Positions 1-7,610 of a stretch of DNA of 21,275 nucleotides are shown one piece after another. The stretch is from Candidatus Parvarchaeota archaeon. Lineage in GTDB: Archaea; Nanobdellota; Nanobdellia; Parvarchaeales; Parvarchaeaceae. Numbering within the stretch: position 1 is the stretch's first letter; every line of letters starts with the position of its first letter. The translations under genes and the position numbers were made by a program. The stretch spans positions 1-21,275 of the forward strand of contig JAMCRB010000007.1 of the NCBI GenBank assembly GCA_023380435.1. The letters run 5' to 3'. The notes under the pieces were generated by a model that saw nothing but the letters and a program-made list of their open reading frames with translations, did not search any database and was not told the origin of the DNA.

Positions 1-11
1 CATATCAATTA

Positions 12-761
12 ATGCCAAGAAAAGACCTCCTCAGCCTGCTAAACGAGGGGTGCATTACGGATTCCGACAGAGTGCTTCTGCCTTTATTGGAAAAAAATCA
101 AAATCTCACGCTTCTTCAATCAAAAGACATATTTGACTGGGATGAGATCGCAGGACAAGCAGAATATCTCCTCGGAAACAGGTGGCTGGATTACTCTGCT
201 CTAAAGCGCTTCGATTCTTTCCTTGACCTTTCTCTTCTTAATGAGAATGCGATTTACAATGCAGGAGAATTCTACAATGTAAAGTCAATCCTTAAGAATA
301 GCGTAAACGAATCCTCGAAGGACAGGGCCCCGAACCTGAAATATCTTGGCCTAGTATTAAAGGCAGGCGGCAATAGCGCGATGTCGAGCGTGAACCTGTC
401 AAAATACAAGCTATCAAAAACAGAGCGGTACATCGAGTACCTCCATGCATCAAACCCGGTAAGCCAGCTGGCATGCGTGAAAACTGTAGTCTGCACTTTG
501 AGAAGAAAAGACCCGGGGAAAAACAATGAGATAAAACTAATATACAGGATGAGTATAAGCGGCAACGAGGTGGTAGGCTCACGACTATACATCGGAAAAT
601 CAGACGGAAGCCGGCTTTTGGATAAAAAAATCAACAATAGAGTCGTTTCTATGATGAAGGCCATAGACTACTGGCATGATAAATTCCTGAATGAGAGTGA
701 TAGCACCGTTCAGGTCATAGGACACGAAAGAAAACCCGATTATTTCTCGCTTTACGGCTAG
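12..761 (+). CDS. Hypothetical protein, no recognised family
   Basis: A 249-residue soluble-looking protein that I do not recognise. It has no signal peptide, membrane segment, Cys cluster or nucleotide-binding motif that I can see. The N-terminal ~110 residues are Leu/Asp/Asn-rich and probably helical. The C-terminal part (about 155-249) is more basic and alternates hydrophobic and charged residues. The frame is open back to the window edge (codons TAT CAA TTA precede the ATG), so the true start may lie outside the window. No promoter can be assessed. It is followed 62 bp later by the HAD gene on the same strand, but that gene has its own TATA-like box, so the two need not be an operon. The length and sustained frame make a real gene likely; the function is unknown. 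Confidence 0.6.
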   Translation: MPRKDLLSLLNEGCITDSDRVLLPLLEKNQNLTLLQSKDIFDWDEIAGQAEYLLGNRWLDYSALKRFDSFLDLSLLNENAIYNAGEFYNVKSILKNSVNESSKDRAPNLKYLGLVLKAGGNSAMSSVNLSKYKLSKTERYIEYLHASNPVSQLACVKTVVCTLRRKDPGKNNEIKLIYRMSISGNEVVGSRLYIGKSDGSRLLDKKINNRVVSMMKAIDYWHDKFLNESDSTVQVIGHERKPDYFSLYG

Positions 762-790
762 AAAAGTGCATTTGTAAGGCGCAAGTTCGG

Positions 791-800
791 TTATTTATAC
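791..800 (+). promoter_or_regulatory. TATA-like box of the HAD hydrolase gene
   Basis: The sequence TTATTTATAC ends 24 nt before the ATG at 824. This matches the archaeal TATA-to-start-site distance and suggests a leaderless transcript. There is no Shine-Dalgarno motif before the ATG. Confidence 0.5.
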
Positions 801-823
801 AGAGCCGGATAAAATTAAAGAAT

Positions 824-1477
824 ATGGCAGTAATCTTCGACCTTGATGGAACACTTATAAACAGCATAAAGTTTCACTTCAAAAGTTTTTATCCAAGTCT
901 CATAAAAACCCTGAAAATAAAGATAGACCCCAAGTTTGTAATGGGCATGATTGAGTACCCTACTTCCTTTTCGCTTAAAGCGATAGAAAAAAAGTACAGA
1001 ATAAAGATATCGAAAGACCAGATAGCAGAGATAGTCGGCTTTGCCAACAGCTCCATGAACGAGGATAACGTGAGAAAAGGCGTGAAATTTTATCCGGGAG
1101 CGGTTTCTACAGCCAAACTCTTAAAATCCAGGGGGATAAAGGTCGGCATAGCTACTTCTATGAACTCTACGCAGCTAAAGATATTCAAGAAGGTATTCGA
1201 ACTCGAAAAAATAGCAAGCGCTATAACAAATCCAAACTCTTTGAAGCAGGACAAGCCAAATCCGTACATACTTAACAGAGCCATAAAACTGCTCGGAGCA
1301 CAAAGGAAAAGCGTTTTTTATGTTGGCGATGCTCCAACCGATTATGCTGCGTCAAAGAACGCGGGGATAAAGTTCATAGGCGTAAGAGATGAACGGCTGA
1401 GGGAATTCGGTTTGTTTTTCCCCGACATGCGGGCTTTATACAAGCACATAAAGACTCATTTGGATGATTTTGAGTGA
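824..1477 (+). CDS. HAD-superfamily hydrolase (phosphoglycolate phosphatase / beta-phosphoglucomutase-like)
   Basis: A 217-residue HAD phosphohydrolase. Motif I is DLDGT (nucleophile D6, acid/base D8), motif II is the Thr in GIATS (T111), motif III is K144 in the DKPNP segment, and motif IV is VGDAPTD with D169 and D173. Residues ~14-85 form a helical C1-type cap, as in phosphoglycolate phosphatases and beta-phosphoglucomutases. It probably dephosphorylates (or isomerises) a small phosphorylated metabolite in the cytoplasm; the substrate cannot be read from sequence. The ATG at 824 directly precedes motif I and sits at leaderless distance from a TATA-like box. Its last 22 bases overlap the 3' end of the convergent primase gene, a sign of tight packing. 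Confidence 0.85.
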   Translation: MAVIFDLDGTLINSIKFHFKSFYPSLIKTLKIKIDPKFVMGMIEYPTSFSLKAIEKKYRIKISKDQIAEIVGFANSSMNEDNVRKGVKFYPGAVSTAKLLKSRGIKVGIATSMNSTQLKIFKKVFELEKIASAITNPNSLKQDKPNPYILNRAIKLLGAQRKSVFYVGDAPTDYAASKNAGIKFIGVRDERLREFGLFFPDMRALYKHIKTHLDDFE

Positions 1478-2736
1478 TTCTTTTTCTTTCTTGCGCCGTC
1501 CATGCGAAGGTAGTAGGAGAGCGGGTTCTTTATCTTCTTGCAGGTCTCATTTGGGAAGCAGACGTTGAAATATTTGTAGTATCCCTGTGCGTCGCAGTTT
1601 GGAGGAGGGTATGGCTTTCCGGCGAATACATATTCGACCTGATTTTTTATCAGGCCCTCTTTGAGAGGAGGGGCGTTTCTCTTGTTCCATTCCAAAAGCA
1701 GTGAAATCGTTTCTTCTTTTGTTTTGCCTATGTTCCTAAAAAAATTCGTTAGTATGAAAACGCTTCTTTTCTTTCCATCAGTCAGTCCGTTTAGTATTAT
1801 CTTTATACATGGCGGCAGGTACTCGGTGTTCAGAGGTATCTTCTTTATCTCGAAATTGAATGTTTTCTCCTCTTTTGCAGGTTCCGGCTCGAACTTATCG
1901 TAAGCACGCATAAAGAGCCCGTCTGCTTCGCCTTTAACCGGTTTAAGGTCAAAGAAACTGAGCTTGGTGTCTACGTTTTCGGGCTTTGCCATCTCGAGCT
2001 GGAAGTCCATAATCTTCTCCTTCTCCAGGGGAGTAGAGACTAGCCACTTTTTTTCATTTAATGAATACTGCATCCTGAACATGTGCCTTTCTGATATAAG
2101 AACCGTGTCTATGTTTATTATTTCGTACGGATCGAATCCCTTGCTTGCAATCTTGTCCTCGTCAAGTTTGAACATCCCAGCAAGCTTTTTTATCCCATAA
2201 TCCCTGAGAAGGGTTTCAGCGAGAGTCTCCTTCAGCTCGTTCTTGAGGTATATCGATATGATCATCGGGGCGTCAGGAAATATTTCATTCGTCTTTTTAC
2301 CGTTTACGGCATCCGGGAAAGTCTCATATGGGACAAGTATGTGGAATCCGGACCCGCCGCTGAATTTGACCGATGCACTGCGTATACCCTCATTCTTTAG
2401 CCTGTCGAGTATGATCTTTGAGAAGATCTTTGCCACCCCAAAATCCTTACAGTCCACATCGAGCAGGAGGTCCCATCCTTTTCTTAGCTCGCCGAGCTGC
2501 TCTTTGTTCATCTCTTTTGAAAGCGAGAGGGGGTTGTTCCATCTCTCTTCGCTGACATGAAAACTGGTAGCGCCGGATTTTATAAGAATCTCCAGGTCCC
2601 CTTTGTACTGAAAGTACATCGGCCGCTTACCGAAGCTTTCACCGTACCTGACAGCACATTCCCTGTCTTTTACTTCCAGGAGCCTGTCCATTACGTCCTG
2701 GTTTAAGTAGTATTTTAGTATTTCAGACGGCCTCAT
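1456..2736 (-). CDS. DNA primase: PriS catalytic subunit fused to PriL-type Fe-S domain
   Basis: A 426-residue archaeo-eukaryotic primase making RNA/DNA primers for replication. Residues 1 to ~285 are the PriS catalytic domain. It has the metal-binding DVD pair (D93, D95), the SGGSGFH nucleotide-binding motif (126-132) and a third acidic residue, D210, in NIDTVLISERHMFRM. Residues ~305-411 are not PriS: they match the C-terminal Fe-S domain of PriL. There are four spaced Cys (C310 in LPPC, C381 in PPNC, C393, C399), a KNPLSYY segment, and an intervening DGKKRSVFILTNFFRN helix. The N-terminal domain of PriL is absent, so this is a compact one-chain primase as reported for Nanoarchaeum and other DPANN archaea. 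The zinc knuckle common in PriS is not visible. The tail (414-426) is basic. A TATA-like box lies 23-30 nt upstream of the ATG. Confidence 0.9.
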   Translation of the reverse strand: MRPSEILKYYLNQDVMDRLLEVKDRECAVRYGESFGKRPMYFQYKGDLEILIKSGATSFHVSEERWNNPLSLSKEMNKEQLGELRKGWDLLLDVDCKDFGVAKIFSKIILDRLKNEGIRSASVKFSGGSGFHILVPYETFPDAVNGKKTNEIFPDAPMIISIYLKNELKETLAETLLRDYGIKKLAGMFKLDEDKIASKGFDPYEIINIDTVLISERHMFRMQYSLNEKKWLVSTPLEKEKIMDFQLEMAKPENVDTKLSFFDLKPVKGEADGLFMRAYDKFEPEPAKEEKTFNFEIKKIPLNTEYLPPCIKIILNGLTDGKKRSVFILTNFFRNIGKTKEETISLLLEWNKRNAPPLKEGLIKNQVEYVFAGKPYPPPNCDAQGYYKYFNVCFPNETCKKIKNPLSYYLRMDGARKKKNHSKSSK

Positions 2737-2758
2737 TATAATACTGTTATTTTTAAGG

Positions 2759-2766
2759 ATTTATAG
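2759..2766 (-). promoter_or_regulatory. TATA-like box of the primase gene
   Basis: CTATAAAT on the minus strand lies 23-30 nt upstream of the primase ATG at 2736. The spacing fits leaderless archaeal transcription. Confidence 0.45.
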
Positions 2767-2790
2767 TTTCGCGCCAGTAAATGCGAATGG

Positions 2791-2799
2791 ATTTAAATC
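2791..2799 (+). promoter_or_regulatory. TATA-like box of the sedolisin gene
   Basis: ATTTAAATC lies 20-28 nt upstream of the ATG at 2819. Together with the primase box it makes a compact divergent promoter region of 82 bp (2737-2818). Confidence 0.4.
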
Positions 2800-2818
2800 A
2801 TGGAGTACATAAACCTAA

Positions 2819-5227
2819 ATGAATAAGATTATGCTGGTACTGGTATTACTGCCCCTGCTAACATTAGGAATCTCGCACGCGCAGGTTTCTTTAAATTTTC
2901 GTGAAATACCTTTCCAAAACACGGCCTGCAATTTCCTGTCTCCATCCCAGATTCAGGATGCTTACGGTTTCAATTCTCTTTATAACAGCGGATATAACGG
3001 CGCCGGGGAATCGATAGCTATAGTCGTAGCGCACGGGGACCCGTCGTTGCAGAGCGATGTAAATGAATTTGACTCACAGTATGGTCTTCCTGCTCTGACT
3101 CAAGGATCAAACCTTATAGTATCATTTCCGTTTGGGCAGCCGACTTCTTACAATAGCCACTGGACCGCCGAATCGGCTTTGGATGTCGAAGTGGCGCATT
3201 CACTTGCCCCCGGAGCGAAGATATATGTGGTAGTCGCTCCAAACTCCTCATGGCTTTTCAATGCCGTAAACTACACAATAAACAACCTGCCTGTAAATAC
3301 AATCTCCCTAAGCTGGGGAAGCAGCGAGCTAGACTATAATTCAGCCGGAATAAACTACGAAAACAGCATACTGGCAGAAGGAGAGCAGAAGGGCATTAAC
3401 ATATTCGCCGCTTCAGGAGATTCCGGCGCATATAACAACTTGTCGACTTTAAATGTTAATTTCCCTGCTTCTAGTCCGGATGTTATAGCAGTGGGCGGCA
3501 CAACTCTTTCCGTAGCTCAATCAGGATCTTATGAAGGAGAGACCGGATGGAACCGCAGCGGGGGAGGGCAGAGCCAGTTCTTCCCAAGACCTTCATATCA
3601 GCCGGACCTCGGTAGCAATAGACTTGTACCGGACGTAGCTTTCAATGCCGGGACTCCTATATGTATATATGAGAATTCGAGCTGGGGGGGCTTTTATGGG
3701 ACAAGCCTTGCAGCGCCTTCGTGGGCTGCGCTGGACTCGATATTAAATCAAAAATCTAATGGTGACATCGGTTTTCTGGGCCAGGACCTGTATAAAATTT
3801 ATAATTCGGCCGGATCGTTGGCGTTCAATAACATAACCAGTGGCTGTAATGGGTATTACTGCGCAGATGGTTCTTACAATGAAGTCACTGGCCTTGGTTC
3901 TCCAAAGGCTTACTCCCTCGTTCAGCTGCTTTCGAACGCAGACTACAAGATATATTTCGATCCGTCTGCAACTGGTGACACATTCTCAGTTGACGGGGTA
4001 AACTACTCCGCACCTACCACTTTAAACTTCACTTATGGTCAGAAAATATATATAACAGCCTACTCGACTCAAATATCCCAGAATAAAAAATCAGCCTTCG
4101 TTTCTTTCTCCGGGCTCCTGTCTTCTGATTCTCCATCAGCGAGCCTATTTGTAAACAAGTCTGGGATTATATACATAGAATACAATTCATTTTTCGGTGT
4201 AAACTTAATCGATTACAAAGGTGATATAAACCAAACACAGTGGTATCAAAACGGAACAACTCTATCTGTAGACTCGCCGCTTTATGTCAACTCGTCGGAT
4301 TTACAGTATACTCTATTTGGAATGAGTGTGGACGGCGGTCCGGTGCTTGAGCAGGCGTCTTATTCAACTGCGGTTTATTCCCCTCTTAATATATCGTTTG
4401 TGTGGTTTGAGACCCCGGCAGAAACCGTTGATATAGGAGGTTATGTGCCGGGGATATCGGTAGACGCCAAATTTATTGCTCACTTGCCGCTTTCTAACTC
4501 CACGAAATATATAACGGAGTCTGCAGTCAATGGCAGTGCGATCTTCCCGCTTCAGAGGTCATCGCTGTATTTTTATAGTGTACCCGAGTATATCGGCAGC
4601 TTCAGGTATGTAATGAAGAACACTACGTTAGTTTCTGGTCAATATGCCGAAATAAAATTCTATAAGGAACAGAAATACACACTAAAAATAATATCGCAGG
4701 ATAATTCTAGCATTAACTCTTCCTACATATCCGTCAGTTTTGACGGTTTTAATGAGTCTTTCAGCAACGACACGATATGGGCGCCATACGACAGTGAATT
4801 CAACGTCACAAGCATAAAATTCGATGGCGTAGACCTGCTTTCGGGCACGAAAACTCTTTCCCAAAGTGTCGTACCGTCAGCTATAGTGCTGCCAGTATCC
4901 AATATAAACGTCTCGCTGTCCACATACTTCGGCATACCAGTTATAGGGGCTGGCGTAACTCTTCACGTTGGAAATGCTTACGTCAATAAATCTACCGGGT
5001 TGTCCGGCAAAGTAACTTTCCTTAATGTCCCCGATAAGGAATATAATCTTACCGTATCAGCCTACGGCTCCGATTACGCTTATAAATCTCTCACTGGCCA
5101 GGACCAAGCCCTTATTTTATCGCCCCTACTGTACCAAGTATACATAATAGTCGGGATTGTCGGGGTAATCCTGATAGTTTTGGCAGGCATAGAAGCAGCA
5201 CGCAAAAAGAGAAAGCAAAGGGTTTAG
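2819..5227 (+). CDS. Sedolisin-family (S53) serine-carboxyl peptidase, secreted and membrane-anchored
   Basis: An 802-residue exported protease. Residues 1-21 are a signal peptide (MNKI, a hydrophobic core, then SHAQ). The S53 catalytic domain spans about 40-372. It has the Glu/Asp pair E118 and D122 in AESALDVE, the oxyanion Asp D201 in AASGDSG, and the nucleophile S296 in GTSLAAP. The C-terminal calcium-loop region follows (NNITSG at ~337, TGLGSP at ~357). S53 enzymes usually have a propeptide of roughly 180 residues before the catalytic domain; here only ~20 residues separate signal and catalytic domain. Residues ~375-765 are a Ser/Thr/Asn-rich, probably beta-sandwich extracellular region. 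A transmembrane helix (~773-792) and a basic tail (KKRKQR) anchor it with the protease outside. S53 enzymes normally work at acid pH, which hints at an acidic habitat. Confidence 0.88.
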   Translation: MNKIMLVLVLLPLLTLGISHAQVSLNFREIPFQNTACNFLSPSQIQDAYGFNSLYNSGYNGAGESIAIVVAHGDPSLQSDVNEFDSQYGLPALTQGSNLIVSFPFGQPTSYNSHWTAESALDVEVAHSLAPGAKIYVVVAPNSSWLFNAVNYTINNLPVNTISLSWGSSELDYNSAGINYENSILAEGEQKGINIFAASGDSGAYNNLSTLNVNFPASSPDVIAVGGTTLSVAQSGSYEGETGWNRSGGGQSQFFPRPSYQPDLGSNRLVPDVAFNAGTPICIYENSSWGGFYGTSLAAPSWAALDSILNQKSNGDIGFLGQDLYKIYNSAGSLAFNNITSGCNGYYCADGSYNEVTGLGSPKAYSLVQLLSNADYKIYFDPSATGDTFSVDGVNYSAPTTLNFTYGQKIYITAYSTQISQNKKSAFVSFSGLLSSDSPSASLFVNKSGIIYIEYNSFFGVNLIDYKGDINQTQWYQNGTTLSVDSPLYVNSSDLQYTLFGMSVDGGPVLEQASYSTAVYSPLNISFVWFETPAETVDIGGYVPGISVDAKFIAHLPLSNSTKYITESAVNGSAIFPLQRSSLYFYSVPEYIGSFRYVMKNTTLVSGQYAEIKFYKEQKYTLKIISQDNSSINSSYISVSFDGFNESFSNDTIWAPYDSEFNVTSIKFDGVDLLSGTKTLSQSVVPSAIVLPVSNINVSLSTYFGIPVIGAGVTLHVGNAYVNKSTGLSGKVTFLNVPDKEYNLTVSAYGSDYAYKSLTGQDQALILSPLLYQVYIIVGIVGVILIVLAGIEAARKKRKQRV

Positions 5228-5262
5228 ACATCCCCAGTCTTAAGCTATGTTCTTGGGCCGTA

Positions 5263-5279
5263 CGATAAAGCATTTATCG
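5263..5279. promoter_or_regulatory. Perfect 17-bp dyad overlapping the TATA region of the pilus ATPase gene
   Basis: CGATAAA, the spacer GCA, then TTTATCG form a perfect 7+3+7 inverted repeat. It lies 24 nt upstream of the candidate TTG start at 5304 and its right arm contains the only TATA-like element (GCATTTATCG). A dyad over a promoter is a typical place for a repressor operator. A role as a 3'-end hairpin for the sedolisin mRNA (stop at 5227) is the alternative. Confidence 0.4.
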
Positions 5280-5303
5280 GTAGAAAAATGATAATAGATA
5301 TGG

Positions 5304-7610
5304 TTGAGACGTTTAGGAAGCGGTATAGCGGAAGGCGTCAGCCAGTACAGTTGTCAGTTAAGAGGTATAGTGGAAAGTAAAGCCAAAAATTACGTAATAT
5401 CAAGAGAAGAAGGAGAAACAACCCTGACATATAAAGTCCCTCTCGACATACTTTACCCCAATCCCGAGGACAGCGAGGAGATATTCGAAAAGATAGTAGA
5501 CGCAATAATCGAGTCGGGAGAAATAACCTCCCTTGTTATCGTAAGCGATCGTAATTACATCTACATAAAGGACAGCGTGGACCTTTTCAATGACCTTGCA
5601 GAGAGGTACAAAGCCATATTAGAGTCGGATATAGCACTGCAATTTGACGAGACCATCCAAAGGGATTTCCCGGAAGAAGTTTCCATCTTCAATTACATAC
5701 TTTTTGACAGGCTGAAACGCGATCCGATAGGCGCCTATGTATACGGTGTAAGGGCCGAAAGGGAGATGAAGGTCAAGGAAAGCGCATCAAGCTCGCCTGC
5801 TTTCTCGCGCTTTCTGCAGAAATTCGACTCGCTGATAGCCCAGATAGGCAGTTTGAAATTCATACAAAAAAGCTTTTCTTACACTTTAGGGTACAAGATA
5901 GGGGACAGGTCTCCGTACAAAACACTATTGAAACCTTTGATACGGCCAAACTTTACATATACCAGAGTTATGTCAGAGCCCCCAATATCTGCGATAGAGG
6001 TAGACAACTACAAGCTGAATGACCAGGACCAGAGCGATGTCACCATATACAGGATACCGGGGCTCTCCCAATACATCTATCATCTTTCACCTCCGGAATT
6101 GCTGCTCAACGTCGACGAATATGACCTCCTGGACCAGGTGAGGAACAGCCTTATAGATTACAGGCCACAGGAAGCCGAGTTTACAGACCCTCTGCGCGTA
6201 AGGGGAATATTCTTTAACATAGCCAAAGACATGATAACAGACCTGAACTCAAAGAACAAATACAATCTGTCTTTCAAGGAGATAGACAAACTGGCCAGGA
6301 TACTCGTCAGGCTCACTGTCGGATTCGGCATGTCTGAGATAATACTTTCAGATGAAAAAGTCGAGGACATCTACATAAACGCCCCTATAAGCAAATCCCC
6401 CATATTCGTAAAGCATTCGATTTACGGAGAGTGCTCGACGAACATAATACCGAATGCAAAGGAAGTGGACGCCTGGGCTTCCAGGTTCAGGCTCATGTCC
6501 GGCAGGCCTTTGGACGAGGGCCACCCAGTTCTGGATACAGAACTCATAACCGATTTTGTAAGAGCAAGGGTGGCGATAGCGCAGAGGCCTCTTTCCGCCG
6601 GAGGGCTCAGCATAGCTTTCAGGAGGCACAGGGAGAGGCCGTGGACAATACCTCTTTTCATAAAGAACAAGATGCTTTCTCCTTTCTCCGCAGGGCTGCT
6701 GTGGTTTTGCGTGGAAGGCGCGAGGACGATACTCATAAGCGGGACAAGAGGCGCCGGCAAGACGTCCCTTCTGTCCGCATTGATGCTTCTTTTGATGAAG
6801 CGATACAGGATAATAACCGTAGAAGATACCCTGGAGATACCATCCGACGCTTTTCTTGACCTCGGATACGACATCCTGCCTCTCAAAGTCCAGAGTGCAA
6901 TAACAGGCGAAAAATCAGAGATGTCCGCGGAAGAGGGTATAAGGACGACGCTAAGGCTGGGAGACAGCTCCCTTGTCGTAGGCGAGGTAAGAAGCACCGA
7001 AGCCAAGGCTCTTTACGAAGCCATGCGTGTCGGAGCTCTATCCAACGTTGTCATGGGCACTATCCACGGGGACAATCCATACGGCGCATTTGACAGGATA
7101 GTAAACGACCTGGGGGTGCCGAGGACGAGCTTCAAGGCAACGGACATAATAGTGTCAGTAAACAAGATAAAGACGATGGACAGACTGAGCGAGAAGAGGA
7201 GAGTCCTAAATATAACAGAGGTAAGGAAGGACTGGGTCGACGACCCGCTTTACGAGAACGGTTTTGTTGACCTTGTGAAATATGACATAAAACAAGACGC
7301 TCTTATACCATCAAACGACCTTCTTGAAGGAAACAGTTACATAGTGAAAGAGATAGCATCCAATGTGCAGGGATGGGCCGGAAACTGGGATGCAGTCCTG
7401 GACAACATACAGGCAAGAGCGAGGGTGCTGGAGATGATAGTAGAGCGTTCAGAAAAGACGAAGAACCCGCTGCTTCTGGAATCAAAGTTTTCATCGGCAG
7501 CAATAGACCAGTACTACGAAATCGTCCAGAAACTAAGGGAAGAGCACGGCACCGCCGAAGGGAGCAGTATATCAAAAGCATTTGAATTATGGCTAAGGGA
7601 AAAGAAGTGA
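5304..7610 (+). CDS. Type IV pilus / type II secretion assembly ATPase (GspE/PilB/TadA family)
   Basis: A 768-residue secretion ATPase that would power extension of a type IV pilus-like filament at the cytoplasmic membrane. The C-terminal motor domain (~340-650) has Walker A GTRGAGKT (480-487, K486), an Asp box VEDTLEI (506-512), a Walker B-like segment SLVVGEVRS with E561, and a His box GTIHGDN with H588. The ~330-residue N-terminal region is typical of long archaeal PilB-like ATPases rather than bacterial TadA. The start is uncertain: this frame opens with TTG at 5304, a GTG lies at 5370, and a stop (TAG 5295-5297) blocks extension. An ATG at 5300 is in a different frame. It overlaps the platform gene by 22 nt, so the two are surely co-transcribed. 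Confidence 0.9.
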   Translation: MRRLGSGIAEGVSQYSCQLRGIVESKAKNYVISREEGETTLTYKVPLDILYPNPEDSEEIFEKIVDAIIESGEITSLVIVSDRNYIYIKDSVDLFNDLAERYKAILESDIALQFDETIQRDFPEEVSIFNYILFDRLKRDPIGAYVYGVRAEREMKVKESASSSPAFSRFLQKFDSLIAQIGSLKFIQKSFSYTLGYKIGDRSPYKTLLKPLIRPNFTYTRVMSEPPISAIEVDNYKLNDQDQSDVTIYRIPGLSQYIYHLSPPELLLNVDEYDLLDQVRNSLIDYRPQEAEFTDPLRVRGIFFNIAKDMITDLNSKNKYNLSFKEIDKLARILVRLTVGFGMSEIILSDEKVEDIYINAPISKSPIFVKHSIYGECSTNIIPNAKEVDAWASRFRLMSGRPLDEGHPVLDTELITDFVRARVAIAQRPLSAGGLSIAFRRHRERPWTIPLFIKNKMLSPFSAGLLWFCVEGARTILISGTRGAGKTSLLSALMLLLMKRYRIITVEDTLEIPSDAFLDLGYDILPLKVQSAITGEKSEMSAEEGIRTTLRLGDSSLVVGEVRSTEAKALYEAMRVGALSNVVMGTIHGDNPYGAFDRIVNDLGVPRTSFKATDIIVSVNKIKTMDRLSEKRRVLNITEVRKDWVDDPLYENGFVDLVKYDIKQDALIPSNDLLEGNSYIVKEIASNVQGWAGNWDAVLDNIQARARVLEMIVERSEKTKNPLLLESKFSSAAIDQYYEIVQKLREEHGTAEGSSISKAFELWLREKK

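Noticed and set aside
5300..5380. 26-codon ORF from ATG 5300
   Set aside because: Too short and unsupported to call as a gene; kept only as part of the start-site finding.
6431..6859. 142-residue plus-strand ORF in another frame of the ATPase gene
   Set aside because: Arg-rich shadow of the conserved coding frame.
6422..7006. 194-residue antisense ORF inside the pilus ATPase gene
   Set aside because: It lies opposite the conserved Walker region of a clear ATPase; its composition is that of a shadow frame.
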